NCBI RefSeq assembly: GCF_002726155.1
Contig: NZ_PBSH01000053.1
Span: 52,821 to 116,820 of the forward strand
Length of the DNA stretch: 64,000 bases
Origin: Alcanivorax sp.
Lineage (GTDB): Bacteria > Pseudomonadota > Gammaproteobacteria > Pseudomonadales > Alcanivoracaceae
Reading direction: 5' to 3'
A model generated the notes under the pieces. It was not told where the DNA came from, searched no databases, and was given only the letters and a program-made list of their open reading frames with translations. The stretch's first letter is position 1. Each line of letters starts with the position of its first letter. This document shows, piece after piece, positions 20,662 through 30,549 of this stretch. The position numbers and the translations under genes are program-made.

Positions 20662-20772
20662 CGGGGGGCGCGGAGTAATTAACACGGTCCGGGCTGCATG
20701 CTAGCCTTGGACCTGTTGCATCGAACGACAAAGAACGGAACGACAACGAATAACAAAAACAGGACCTCTGTG

Positions 20773-21084
20773 ATGAAAAAGACACTCCTTCTTCTGGTCA
20801 GCGCGGTAGTGCTCAGCGGTTGTGCCAGCGCCACCATGCCGGTTACCGGCTTTCTGTACGGCAATGTGAAAGCGCCCATGGCCGCCACGGCTTCCTCGGA
20901 AAAACCCACCCGTGTGGGCCGCGCCAGCGCTCGCTCCATCCTCGGTGTGATTGCCTCCGGTGATGCCAGTATCCAGACCGCCGCCCGCAATGGCGGGATC
21001 ACCGAAATCCACCACGTGGACTATGAATCCCAGAACTTCTTTGGGGTGCTGGCGGAATTTACCGTGGTGGTCTACGGGAACTGA
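20773..21084 (+). CDS. TRL-like lipoprotein
   Basis: MKKTLLLLVSAVVLSGCASATMPVTGFLYGNVKAPM lipobox, then GRASARSILGVIASGDASIQTAARNGGITEIHHVDYES typical of TRL-like proteins. Confidence 0.8.
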   Translation: MKKTLLLLVSAVVLSGCASATMPVTGFLYGNVKAPMAATASSEKPTRVGRASARSILGVIASGDASIQTAARNGGITEIHHVDYESQNFFGVLAEFTVVVYGN

Positions 21085-21090
21085 TCCAGT

Positions 21091-21172
21091 GGCGAGAAGC
21101 GAGTAACGAGTTACGAAACTCCTTTTGCTTCTTCCGGGTTTTGCCTTTCGAAACTCGCTTCTCGTTACTCGT
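21091..21172. repeat. Dispersed inverted repeat, family A
   Basis: GCGAGAAGCGAGTAACGAGTTACGAAA...GGGTTTTGCCTTTCGAAACTCGCTTCTCGTTACTCG; related copies at 30046, 34080, 60073 and 62867. Confidence 0.85.
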
Positions 21173-21254
21173 GCCTTTCCGCCTCCAGGGCCTCTCCTAA
21201 TCACTGCTTAAACTGATAGACTGGCGGCCTAATTCACTGCCCTCAGGATGCCCC

Positions 21255-22187
21255 ATGTCCCGCGAAATCTTGCGTATCGCCACCCGTTCCAGCCCGTTGG
21301 CTATTTGGCAGGCCGAGTATGTTCAGCTGCGTCTGGAAAGCCTGCATGAAGGGTTGGCGGTGGAGCTGGTGCGGATCAAGACCCAGGGTGACAAGATTCT
21401 CGATACCCCGCTGGCCAAGATTGGTGGCAAGGGCCTGTTCGTCAAGGAGCTGGAAGAAGCGATGATGGACGGGCGCGCGGACATCGCCGTGCACTCCATG
21501 AAGGATGTGCCCATGGAGCTGCCGGAAGGCTTTGCCCTGCCGGTGATCTGTGAGCGTGAAGACCCCCGGGATGCGTTTGTTTCCAATACCTTCGATAGCC
21601 TGTCGTCGCTGCCCCACGGTGCTTGCGTCGGAACATCCAGCCTGCGTCGTCAGGCCCAGGTGAAAGCCAACCGCCCGGATCTGGTAGTGAAAAGCCTGCG
21701 CGGCAATGTGCAGACCCGGTTGGGCAAACTGGATGCCGGTGAATTCGATGCCATTATTCTTGCGGCGGCGGGGCTGAAGCGCTTGGAAATGCACGATCGC
21801 ATTCGCTACGAAATGCCGCCGGAAGAATCGCTCCCTGCGGTGGGCCAGGGCGCGGTGGGTATCGAGTGTCGCGAAGAGGATGTGCGCACCATTGAGTTGC
21901 TGTCACCGTTGAGTGATGTGGATACCTGGGATCGCGTGGTGGCAGAGCGTGCCATGAACCGCCGTTTGGAAGGGGGCTGCCAGGTCCCCATTGCCGGGTT
22001 TGCGTTGCTGGAAGATGGCCAGCTGTGGCTGCGCGGTCTGGTGGCCGAGGAAGATGGTAGCCGGGTGTTGCGGGCGGAAGGTTCGGCCCCACGGGCTAAC
22101 GGCGCGGAACTGGGTATCGATATTGCCGAACAGCTCTTGGCCCAGGGCGCAGATGCCATTTTGCAGGCCCTGTACGCACGCCAATGA
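21255..22187 (+). CDS. hemC: Porphobilinogen deaminase
   Basis: [70 protein letters not shown]. Confidence 0.97.
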   Translation: MSREILRIATRSSPLAIWQAEYVQLRLESLHEGLAVELVRIKTQGDKILDTPLAKIGGKGLFVKELEEAMMDGRADIAVHSMKDVPMELPEGFALPVICEREDPRDAFVSNTFDSLSSLPHGACVGTSSLRRQAQVKANRPDLVVKSLRGNVQTRLGKLDAGEFDAIILAAAGLKRLEMHDRIRYEMPPEESLPAVGQGAVGIECREEDVRTIELLSPLSDVDTWDRVVAERAMNRRLEGGCQVPIAGFALLEDGQLWLRGLVAEEDGSRVLRAEGSAPRANGAELGIDIAEQLLAQGADAILQALYARQ

Positions 22188-22915
22188 CCGAGCAAGGACG
22201 GCAGCAACAGGTCGTCGTTACCCGCCCTGCGGGCCAGCAGCAACGGCTGATGGCCCTGCTTGTGGAGGCGGGGTTTCAGCCCCTTCACCAGCCGGCGCTG
22301 ATAATAGAGCCGGTGCCGGTGGATGGCGCCATGCAACGCACCCTGATGGAGCTGGACCGTTATCACGCGGTGTTTTTTGCCAGCGTGAATGCTGCCCGGT
22401 TGGCCTTGTCCGCCATGGCGGACCTGTGGCCTCAGTGGCCGGTGGGTGTGCACTGGCTGGCGGTGGGGCGGGCTACGGCGGCGGAGCTGGCATCCTGGCA
22501 CTTGCCCGCCACGGTGCCGGAACACGGCTTTAATTCCGAAGCGGTGCTGGCGTTGCCCTGCCTGCAACAGCTGCATGAAAAACAGGTGCTGATCTGCCGG
22601 GGCGACAGCGGCCGTGAGTTGTTAGCGCAAAGCCTGGAAGCGCGGGGCGCCCGTGTTGATGCGCTGGCCTTTTACCGGCGCCATGGGGTCAGTGGCATTA
22701 CCCTTTCTGCCCAGATCGACTGGGTGATGATTACCAGTGTGCAGGGCTGGCAGGCGCTACAGGCAGCGTTGCCTGCAGGCTGTGGGGTGGTAGCGGCGGG
22801 GGCACGGGTGGCGGCGGCAGTACAGGTCAGCCACGGTGGCCCTGTGCGGGTGGCAGCCAGTGCCCATGACGAAGATATGCTGGCGGCACTGGTCGCTGGC
22901 GACGCCGGGCGTTAA
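22184..22915 (+). CDS. hemD: Uroporphyrinogen-III synthase
   Basis: [32 protein letters not shown]; overlaps hemC stop and precedes hemX. Confidence 0.92.
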   Translation: MTEQGRQQQVVVTRPAGQQQRLMALLVEAGFQPLHQPALIIEPVPVDGAMQRTLMELDRYHAVFFASVNAARLALSAMADLWPQWPVGVHWLAVGRATAAELASWHLPATVPEHGFNSEAVLALPCLQQLHEKQVLICRGDSGRELLAQSLEARGARVDALAFYRRHGVSGITLSAQIDWVMITSVQGWQALQAALPAGCGVVAAGARVAAAVQVSHGGPVRVAASAHDEDMLAALVAGDAGR

Positions 22916-23124
22916 GGCAAGCCCCTTCTTCTTTCGCTGTCTCAGGCTGTGCCCCGGAGGATCCCCCGGCCGCGATGAACCTTTTTACCCGATCTAACCG
23001 TTAATGATTGGACAGCAATGGGCGCTCACTTTAAGGTTTTTGCAATGCTATCGGGTATCGCCACACCGGGGGTGCAAGGGGGGAGAGACTCCGCACGCCT
23101 CACTATGACAACAACGGAGCTGAC

Positions 23125-24090
23125 ATGACGCAGGATCGTCCTTTTTCCCGCCAGGCCGGGGTAAGCCTTTTGACTGTGCTGCTGGTACTGGTGGTGCTGG
23201 CTGCACTTGGGACGGCTGGCTGGTGGGGGTGGCAGGAGTTCACCCGGCTGAAAAGCGAAAAAAGCAGCCTGGCAGATCAGGTGACGACCGTGAAGGGCGA
23301 GTTGGCCAGTCAGCGAGCCCAGGTGCAAGCGGCCCTGTCCGGGCTGGAGAAAGAACAGACCAAGCTGGCGGCACAAATGACCAAAGACCGCGCGGCCCTG
23401 ACCGACCTGAAAAGCGGTGGGCAGCGCCTGTGGCTGATCAACGAGGCGCGAGCCCTTGCGAGCCTGGCCAGCCAGCGTTTGTTGCTTACCCAGGATGCGC
23501 TGGCCGCGCGCCGGCTGCTGAAGGCCGCAGACGAAACGCTGGCGCGTCTGGATGATCCCGCCGTGCTGCCGGCCCGCAAGGCGCTGGCACTGGACATGGA
23601 AACCCTCAGTGGCGCCAGCCAGGTGGACGTGCAGGGCATGGTGCTGCGTCTGGGTGCCTTGCGTGAGCTGGTCGCCGAGCTGGCGGTACCCGCAGAAGCG
23701 TCCCCCCCGGAGCGTGATACCCCGGATGTGGATCAAGCCTGGTGGCAGGACGTGCTGGACCGGATGCCGGTGACGGTACGTCGCCATGAAGGGGCGGTAC
23801 CGCTGCCGTTGTCGGGCGAGCAGGCCTCGCTGGTGCGTCTGACGTTGGACGGCAGTCTGCAGCAGGCACAGCTGGCGTTGATGCAGGGGCGCGCTGAGGC
23901 CTATGGTCAGGCCGTCGAAAATGCCCGCAGCACGCTGAAACAATGGTTCCGGGACGATGACCCCCGTGCCGCACAAATGCTGGCGACCCTGAAAGAAATG
24001 GGCGGCGCCAGTGTGGCCCAGGCCCTGCCCCAGATTGGTAATGGGCTGGCGGCTATCGAAGCCCTTAAGCGCAAGGAGGGCGGCGCATGA
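23125..24090 (+). CDS. hemX: HemX-like uroporphyrinogen-III C-methyltransferase family protein
   Basis: N-terminal TM, coiled coil, ...LWLINEARALASLASQRLLLTQDALAARRLLKAADETLARL...; hemCDXY order. Confidence 0.9.
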   Translation: MTQDRPFSRQAGVSLLTVLLVLVVLAALGTAGWWGWQEFTRLKSEKSSLADQVTTVKGELASQRAQVQAALSGLEKEQTKLAAQMTKDRAALTDLKSGGQRLWLINEARALASLASQRLLLTQDALAARRLLKAADETLARLDDPAVLPARKALALDMETLSGASQVDVQGMVLRLGALRELVAELAVPAEASPPERDTPDVDQAWWQDVLDRMPVTVRRHEGAVPLPLSGEQASLVRLTLDGSLQQAQLALMQGRAEAYGQAVENARSTLKQWFRDDDPRAAQMLATLKEMGGASVAQALPQIGNGLAAIEALKRKEGGA

Positions 24091-25319
24091 AGAAAGTCGT
24101 CCTGCTGATTATTATCGCCCTGGTTGCCGCGCTGGCGCTGGGGCGCTGGATGGCGGCGGATTCTGGTTATGTGCTGATCATCCGTGACTCCGTGTCGGTG
24201 GATACCACCCTGGGGTTTGTGGTGCTGATGGCCCTGCTTGGCGCGGTGGCGTTGGTGGTGCTGACCTTGCTGGGCAATGCGGCCTGGAATGCCATGGAGC
24301 CAGTACGTGCTACCCGCCGCTGGAAAAAAGCGGTGGCAGAGCGCCGTTTGCGCAGTGGTTTTTTGCAGCTGGTGGATGGCGAACAGGAAAAGGCGGAACG
24401 CCTGCTGGTGGCCGCCGGTGAGGATGGTGACTGGCCGTTGGTGGCCTGGTTGCTGGCGGCACAAGCCGCCCAGGAACAGGACAAGGTAGAGGCATCGCAG
24501 CACTATCTGGAACAGGCCAGCACTGACCGGCGTGGCCGCCTGGTCGCCGGCTTGATGAAGGCGCGCTTCGCTCTGGATGACGGTTACCCGGAGCAGGCTC
24601 GCAGCGAGTTGAAGGTGCTGGCGGACATGGCACCGCGCAACAAGCGTATTCTCAATACCTATGCCGACGTGCTGGAAAGCCAGAAGGACTGGCAGACCCT
24701 GTGTGCCCTGATGCCGCGCTTGAAGCGGGCCTTTGGTGAGACCAACCAGATTCGTCGTGAGCGCCGGGCCTGGTTGGCGTGGCTGCAGGAAACCGCCCGC
24801 AAGCCGGGCTTCAATGACGCCGATAGTCGTCGGGATGAACTGCGCAAGCTGTGGAAAGATGTCCCAGTGTCATTGAAGAACGACCCGGCCATGGTGGCGC
24901 GTTATGCCGGTTTTCTGGCCCAACTGGGTGGCGGTCGTGGTGCCCTCAACCTGGTCCGCGAGCAATTGGCCCACCAGTGGGACGACCGGTTGCCGCCGGT
25001 GCTGGAAGCTATCGACGATATTCCCCCGGACGATCTGCTGCAGGTGCTGGAAAAGTGGCTGGCGGAACGGCCGGGCAATGCGGCGGTGTTGATCACCGCC
25101 GGGCGCGTTGCACTGAAAGCGCGTCTGTGGGGCAAGGCCCAGGGCTTTTTCGAGGCCGCGGCCAATTCCAGCCAGAGTGCTACAGCGCTGGCAGAACTGG
25201 CGCGCCTGTACCGGGCGCTGGGGGATTCCAGCAAGGCCATGTCTGCCTTCGATCGCCGTATGGCGCAACTGGAAGGCAGCCTGCCGGCCTTGCCGTTACC
25301 TGATAAAAGCGTGCAGTAG
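24087..25319 (+). CDS. hemY: HemY-like TPR membrane protein
   Basis: MKKVVLLIIIALVAALALGRWMAADSGYVLIIRDSVSVDTTLGFVVLMALL; TPR-like C-terminus; overlaps hemX stop. Confidence 0.92.
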   Translation: MKKVVLLIIIALVAALALGRWMAADSGYVLIIRDSVSVDTTLGFVVLMALLGAVALVVLTLLGNAAWNAMEPVRATRRWKKAVAERRLRSGFLQLVDGEQEKAERLLVAAGEDGDWPLVAWLLAAQAAQEQDKVEASQHYLEQASTDRRGRLVAGLMKARFALDDGYPEQARSELKVLADMAPRNKRILNTYADVLESQKDWQTLCALMPRLKRAFGETNQIRRERRAWLAWLQETARKPGFNDADSRRDELRKLWKDVPVSLKNDPAMVARYAGFLAQLGGGRGALNLVREQLAHQWDDRLPPVLEAIDDIPPDDLLQVLEKWLAERPGNAAVLITAGRVALKARLWGKAQGFFEAAANSSQSATALAELARLYRALGDSSKAMSAFDRRMAQLEGSLPALPLPDKSVQ

Positions 25320-25326
25320 TGTTGAA

Positions 25327-25430
25327 TGTCGTTTTGTCGGGTTACGCCGCTACGCGGCTAACACGACCTACAAAAACCGCAGCACCTTGTAGGTCGTATT
25401 AGGCCGAAGGCCGTAATCCGACAACGCATT
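25327..25430. repeat. Intergenic REP-like inverted repeat
   Basis: TCGGGTTACGCCGCTACGCGGCTAACACGACCTACAA / TTGTAGGTCGTATTAGGCCGAAGGCCGTAATCCGA arms between convergent hemY and pqiC. Confidence 0.75.
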
Positions 25431-25453
25431 AGGGGATGCAGGCAAGCCCCCCT

Positions 25454-25963
25454 TCAATCCATGGTGGTGGCAATATCCTTTGCCACTGCCTGCCAGCCCT
25501 GATCCAGCGTTCTCACCAGATTGGCATAGCCGCCGTTGTCCAGCGCGGCTTCCCATTGAATACGCCCCTGTGTTGCGTCCCCATTGTTTCCTGTCAGCGC
25601 CCAGCGACCGGTGATGACGGCGGAATCCCTGTCTTTGCCTTGCAGCCCCTGAAAACGGGTCAGCTCCACGATGAGCGTCTTTTCGTCTGCGTGGGGCAGG
25701 CTGGCTTCCAGGGCGCGTTGTAATTGCGTGGTCAACGGTTCGGCCCAGCGATGGTGGCGGGCGACCTGTATCTCGCTGTCGCTGAGTTGCATGACAATGC
25801 CGCCCCGGTTCAGGTAGTTGGCCAGGCGCACCTTGATGGTTAGTGGTGAATGCGCGGCTTGCGTGGCGGAGGGCAGCAGGTAGCCCGGCGGCGATGCTTC
25901 GGGGGCGTGGCTACAGCCCCACAGGCCGGCGAGCAGGGCGGTGATGGCGAGCAGGCGGATCAT
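25454..25963 (-). CDS. pqiC: PqiC-like membrane-integrity lipoprotein
   Basis: MIRLLAITALLAGLWGCSHAPEASPPGYLLP lipobox; downstream of pqiB with overlapping stop/start. Confidence 0.85.
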   Translation of the reverse strand: MIRLLAITALLAGLWGCSHAPEASPPGYLLPSATQAAHSPLTIKVRLANYLNRGGIVMQLSDSEIQVARHHRWAEPLTTQLQRALEASLPHADEKTLIVELTRFQGLQGKDRDSAVITGRWALTGNNGDATQGRIQWEAALDNGGYANLVRTLDQGWQAVAKDIATTMD

Positions 25964-27579
25964 TGTGCACCTCGAGGTTGGGTGTCGGCGGCAGGGTGGC
26001 GCTGGAAGATCAATGCGTTGGGTTGTTCGTTCAGGGTGTCGAGCAACGGTTCAGCGTCATCAAGCAAACGATTGAGCTTCTGCAGGGTGCCTTGCAGTTC
26101 CCGGTAGCCATCGCCGCCAGCCTGCCAGCCTTGCAGGGTGCTTTCCAGGGCGTTCAGGTTGTCGGAAATTTGCTGGGGAAGCGCATTGAGAGCGGGATCA
26201 TCCAGCAGGCTTTCGATGCGACCTGTGACGCCTGACAGGTGCTTGAGGTTGCTGTTGAGGTTGTTGGCCATGTCCTGCATGGGCAAGCCGTTGAGGGTTT
26301 TCAGCAGGGCGTGAAGCTGGTCTTCCAGTTTGCTCAGGCCGCCGCTTTCCACGGAGGGGAGAACGGGCACGGAGCGATACGTGAGGGTGGTATCCACCGC
26401 GGAGGCGTGCTGATGAAATTCCAGATCCACAAACAGGGAGCCGGTCAGCAGATTGCCGGCTTTCAGGCTGGCACGCAGACCGTTGTCCACCATCTGGCTG
26501 ATTTCCTCTTTCCATGTGGGCAAGGCGATACCGGATTGGTGGTTGACCCGTTGTGGTTCCAGGCGAATCAATACCGGAATGGGGCTGTCTGTCATGGCAT
26601 TGGGGCCTTCTGCCCCAAAGGCCCATGGAACCCGTTCCACGGTGCCGACGCGAATGCCGCGGTATTCCACCGGCGCCCCTGCCTGCAGGCCGCGGACGCT
26701 GCGCTCCACCAGCAATACGTAATCCAGGGTCTGGGTGTAGAGTGCCCGGCGGGCATTTTCCTGACTGTCGTGGAGCACGAACTGGTGATCATCATCCACC
26801 GGGATGCCGGTGCTCATGTTGGGATCGGGGACGGAGAAGGAAATGCCTCCACCAAGCAAGGCTTCCAGGGAGCTGAGCTGGGCCTGAAATCCGCGGGCGT
26901 CGAGCTGGAAGCCGATGCCGGAGACTTTCCAGAAACGACTGCTGTCCGTGACCAGGACATCGTAGGGTTTTTCGATGAACAGACGGTGGCGGAACAGTTT
27001 CGCCCGTGGGTCGAATTCGGTTTCCACCACACGGCCCACTTTCAGGCTGCGAAAACTCACCGGGTCGCCATTGTTGATGTTGGTGCCCGGCTCGCTGATC
27101 AGTTTCAGGAACAGGCCGTCACCGGTTTTTTCCGGAGGTGGTGAGTTCTTGACGGTAAAGGTTTTGGCTTTCTTGCTGCTGCTACCGGGCAGTAATTCGA
27201 TATAGGCACCGGACAGTACTGTGCTCAGGCCGCTGATGCCTTCGCGGCCGACCCGCGGTTTGACCACCCAGAATTGAGTGTCATCGGTGAGCATGCGTTC
27301 GGTGTCGGCCTGCATCTGTACGCTGAGCAGGGTGTGGCTCAGGTCTTCGGACAGGCTGACGCTATCCACCACGCCCACTTGCACATTGCGCATTTTAACG
27401 GCGGTTTTGCCGGCGTTAATGCCCTCCGCGTCTTCCAGCTCCAGGGTGATGACCGGACCCTGGCTGGAGAGGTAACTGAACACCAGCCACAGGCCGATCA
27501 GTGCGGCCACCAACGGAATCAGCCAGACGGCAGACAGCCGCGGGCGGCGATGTGACGGTGGCGAGTCGGCCTGGTTCAA
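25960..27579 (-). CDS. pqiB: Intermembrane transport protein PqiB (tandem MlaD/MCE domains)
   Basis: 539 aa; N-terminal TM and repeated MCE motifs (GPVITLELEDAEGINAGKTAVKMRNVQVG; GAPVEYRGIRVGTVERV). Confidence 0.92.
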   Translation of the reverse strand: MNQADSPPSHRRPRLSAVWLIPLVAALIGLWLVFSYLSSQGPVITLELEDAEGINAGKTAVKMRNVQVGVVDSVSLSEDLSHTLLSVQMQADTERMLTDDTQFWVVKPRVGREGISGLSTVLSGAYIELLPGSSSKKAKTFTVKNSPPPEKTGDGLFLKLISEPGTNINNGDPVSFRSLKVGRVVETEFDPRAKLFRHRLFIEKPYDVLVTDSSRFWKVSGIGFQLDARGFQAQLSSLEALLGGGISFSVPDPNMSTGIPVDDDHQFVLHDSQENARRALYTQTLDYVLLVERSVRGLQAGAPVEYRGIRVGTVERVPWAFGAEGPNAMTDSPIPVLIRLEPQRVNHQSGIALPTWKEEISQMVDNGLRASLKAGNLLTGSLFVDLEFHQHASAVDTTLTYRSVPVLPSVESGGLSKLEDQLHALLKTLNGLPMQDMANNLNSNLKHLSGVTGRIESLLDDPALNALPQQISDNLNALESTLQGWQAGGDGYRELQGTLQKLNRLLDDAEPLLDTLNEQPNALIFQRHPAADTQPRGAQ

Positions 27580-28895
27580 GGTTGTTTCTCCGGTTCAAGG
27601 GTGGGTGGCTGACGTTGTGCGGAGCGTCGTTTTGAGTATTGCTGCAGTTGCAGCTGCCGATCCCAGATCAGGCGTGGGTCAAACTGGTGTGCCGCGAGCA
27701 TGGTGAAAATCACCACGGCAGAAAATGCCAGCCCGCCCACGCCGGGGGTGACAGTAAGAATATTGCCCATCTGGAACAGAGCCACAATGATGGCGACCAC
27801 AAACACGTCAATCATGGACCAGCGGCCAATCCATTCAGTGAGGCGATAGAGCTTCATCTGGCTGGTCATGTCCAGTGCCTGCTGCCGGCGGGCTGCAATG
27901 CATAGCCAGCCAAGGGCGAGGATCTTGCCGAAGGGCACCAGTACGCTGGCGGTGAAAATGATCAGGGCGATGGGCCAGTCGTCGTGGCGCAGAAACAGCA
28001 TGACGCCGGCAATGATGGTAGAGGGTTCGGTCTTGCCCAGGCTGGTGGTGATCATGATGGGGAACAGGTGTGCCGGGAAACAACAGAGAATGGCGGTGAC
28101 CAGCAGGGCCCAGACTCGCTGCAGGCTGAAAGGGTGGCGATCATGGAGAGCGCTGTGGCAGTGATGGCAGCGATGGGGTTGTTCCAGGGGTTGAAGTTGG
28201 CCGCACCACTGGCAACCGATCAGTCCCTGGGATTGGGCGGTTTTTCCCGCCTGGGTGTGAGGCGGTTGTTGCAGATCCCCGAGTAGCCGTTGCCACAGGC
28301 CGATGGTGTTCATGCGGGTGACAGTGATCAGCAGGATCAGGGCGAATCCGGAAAAGGTCCAGAAGGCGGACAGTAACTGGATATGGGCCATGGCGATGAT
28401 CTTCACCAGGCTGACCAGGGCGGCGATGGCGAAGACATCGGCCATCATCCAGGGCTGCATGCGCGGCAACCAGCGAGCCAGAAACAGGCTGCCCGGCAGG
28501 CGTCCGGGGCTGGCCAGGCTCATATGGATCCAGCACACCGACAACAGGTACAGCGCAGGGATCACAATAATGGTGGCGATGACGATGACGGCCAGAGCCG
28601 GATGGTGATAAATCGCCAGCTCGTAGGCCGCGTCAGTAACGGTCATGGCACGTTCAATACCGTTCTTCTCGAAGCCCAGGTAGGGAAACAATAAAGACAG
28701 CGTCAGCAGTAGCAGGGCGGTGAACGCCAGGGCAGGGGTGAGCTGGTCGTTGTCTGCCGGGCGCATCAGCGGGTGCTGGCAGCGAGGGCAGTGCACCCAC
28801 TGGCCATCGTGGCGGGGGGGCACCTCGGAAACCAGGTCGCACTCGTGGCAAGGCAGCAATAATGTCTGGCTAGAGTGGTTCGCGTCCTGCGCCAT
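27576..28895 (-). CDS. pqiA: PqiA family integral membrane protein
   Basis: Two zinc-ribbon-like Cys motifs (CHECDL...CPRC; CQWCGQL...CHHCHS), multiple TMs; overlaps pqiB; start at MAQDANHSS preferred. Confidence 0.92.
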   Translation of the reverse strand: MAQDANHSSQTLLLPCHECDLVSEVPPRHDGQWVHCPRCQHPLMRPADNDQLTPALAFTALLLLTLSLLFPYLGFEKNGIERAMTVTDAAYELAIYHHPALAVIVIATIIVIPALYLLSVCWIHMSLASPGRLPGSLFLARWLPRMQPWMMADVFAIAALVSLVKIIAMAHIQLLSAFWTFSGFALILLITVTRMNTIGLWQRLLGDLQQPPHTQAGKTAQSQGLIGCQWCGQLQPLEQPHRCHHCHSALHDRHPFSLQRVWALLVTAILCCFPAHLFPIMITTSLGKTEPSTIIAGVMLFLRHDDWPIALIIFTASVLVPFGKILALGWLCIAARRQQALDMTSQMKLYRLTEWIGRWSMIDVFVVAIIVALFQMGNILTVTPGVGGLAFSAVVIFTMLAAHQFDPRLIWDRQLQLQQYSKRRSAQRQPPTLEPEKQP

Positions 28896-28960
28896 GTCGG
28901 CCCTTCCCAAGGTATATGGCCACATTAGAGCAGTTAGGGGCTACAAACGACAAGCCGCGC

Positions 28961-29036
28961 GCTGTGGAGCTTGCTTGCACGAGATATGAATAATGCTACG
29001 TCATGGCATTCGCTTGCAGGCAAGCTCCCACAAGGC
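28961..29036. repeat. REP-like inverted repeat
   Basis: GCTGTGGAGCTTGCTTGCACGAGAT / ATTCGCTTGCAGGCAAGCTCCCACAAGGC. Confidence 0.75.
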
Positions 29037-29044
29037 CGTAGCAG

Positions 29045-30040
29045 TCAGTCCCGTGGGGCGTAATCGAACACGTCGCAGTGGATGTTGCCGGCGGGCACGC
29101 CTTCGGCGACCAGTGCATCGAACACCGCCCAGCCCATGGGTGGGGAGCCGCCCAGGAAGAACAGGGGCAGGTCGGGTTCGCTGAGCGCTTCCAGCGCGGC
29201 TTCATGGACCAGCCCTTCAGCGTGATCCGGGTGGCGAATGTCCGACAGGGAGGTGACGAAATCGAAGTCGGCCAGGGCGCCTTGCCATTGGGCTGGCAGG
29301 TGGGGCAGGTACAGATCCGCGTCGGTGCGTGCGCCCCAGAACAGCCGCACGGGCTGGGTGAAATTCAGGGTTATCAGGCGTTCGATCATGGCTTTCACCG
29401 GCGCGAAACCTGTGGAACCGCAGATAAACCACACCGGCTGATCCGGTGCGCTGTCGATAAAACGCAGGCCGGCGGGCAGGGTTGTGCTGACGGTGCTGTC
29501 TGCCTGCAGGCTGGCCATGATGTCCTGGGCGGCACTGTTGTCATCGCCATGGCGGACGTGCAGCTCAATATCGCGGCCATCGCAATGGTTGGCGATGGAA
29601 AACGGATAGCTTTCGCCGTGCAGGTTCAGCATCAGGTACTGGCCCGCGTGCCACTGGATTTTCTTGCCGGCAGGCAGGCGCAACCATACTCGACTGACGT
29701 CATGGTTCAGTGCGTCGATCTGCTGGATCTGGCAATGAATCTGGTGGACCGGCAGTTCGCCGGGCGCGGTTACCTCGGGCACATCTATCTCGCAATCGCT
29801 GAGTGGCAGGGCGACGCAGTATAACACCTGGGAGCTGCTGGCATCGCCCGCGTGAATGGTGCGGCTTTTCTGTTGCACCTGTCCATGACTGAGGCGACCG
29901 ATACAGCGTTCACATACGCCATTACGGCAGGCAACGGGGAAACCGAAACCGGCCTGCTGGCCGGCGTCGACGATGGTTTGGTCCGTGCGGCAGGGGAAGT
30001 CGCCCTTGCCGTTGACGGTGATGGTGAAGGTCTGGGGCAT
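29045..30040 (-). CDS. 2Fe-2S ferredoxin/FAD-NAD(P) oxidoreductase (CDP-6-deoxy-delta-3,4-glucoseen reductase-like)
   Basis: N-terminal CRNGVCERCIGRL...VLYC cluster motif; FNR-type domain WHAGQYLMLNLHGESYPFSIAN and CGSTGFAPVKAMIERL. Confidence 0.85.
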   Translation of the reverse strand: MPQTFTITVNGKGDFPCRTDQTIVDAGQQAGFGFPVACRNGVCERCIGRLSHGQVQQKSRTIHAGDASSSQVLYCVALPLSDCEIDVPEVTAPGELPVHQIHCQIQQIDALNHDVSRVWLRLPAGKKIQWHAGQYLMLNLHGESYPFSIANHCDGRDIELHVRHGDDNSAAQDIMASLQADSTVSTTLPAGLRFIDSAPDQPVWFICGSTGFAPVKAMIERLITLNFTQPVRLFWGARTDADLYLPHLPAQWQGALADFDFVTSLSDIRHPDHAEGLVHEAALEALSEPDLPLFFLGGSPPMGWAVFDALVAEGVPAGNIHCDVFDYAPRD

Positions 30041-30045
30041 GGAAA

Positions 30046-30136
30046 CGTTGCGAGTACCGAGTATCGAAAACCGTAAAAGCGAAATTATTTGTTTCGGATT
30101 TTGCCTTTCGCAACTCGCTCCTCGTCACTCGCGACT
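30046..30136. repeat. Dispersed inverted repeat, family A
   Basis: CGTTGCGAGTACCGAGTATCGAAAACC...GGATTTTGCCTTTCGCAACTCGCTCCTCGTCACTCG. Confidence 0.8.
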
Positions 30137-30140
30137 GAAG

Positions 30141-30527
30141 TTATCCGCCCACGCCAACGAACAGCGCCACGATACAACCCATGCCGAAGGCCCAGACCAG
30201 GGTGCGGGCGCTGGCCCAGTCGGCTACGTAGCAAACGGTGAACATGACTCGGCTGAGCACGAAGGCCAGGGCGATGCCATCAATGGTGCCCTGGGGAGAG
30301 GTGGCCGCCAGGTGGGCGATGATCACGGCGGCGGCAAAGGCCGGGGTGATTTCAAAGCCGTTCAGTTGCGCCCAGTGCGCACGCTTGCGGCCGCCTTCCA
30401 GGGTTTCCAGAAATTCGCGAGGATTGTGATTTTGTCTGGCGCCGAACCCGCCCTGAAATTTGGCGATACCGGTGGACAGATACGGCAGGAAAATGGCGGC
30501 AAGCACGCACCAGTAAGCAATGGTCAT
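30141..30527 (-). CDS. MAPEG family membrane protein
   Basis: 128 aa, four hydrophobic segments, GFGARQNHNPREFLETLEGGRKRAHWAQLNGFEITPAFAAAVI. Confidence 0.88.
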   Translation of the reverse strand: MTIAYWCVLAAIFLPYLSTGIAKFQGGFGARQNHNPREFLETLEGGRKRAHWAQLNGFEITPAFAAAVIIAHLAATSPQGTIDGIALAFVLSRVMFTVCYVADWASARTLVWAFGMGCIVALFVGVGG

Positions 30528-30549
30528 TACGTTTTCTCCGTTGTTATAC

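Noticed and set aside
19402-20685. 427 aa ORF antisense to the AlgZ/AlgR-like genes
   Set aside because: Overlaps two well-supported genes and has a biased, domain-free translation.
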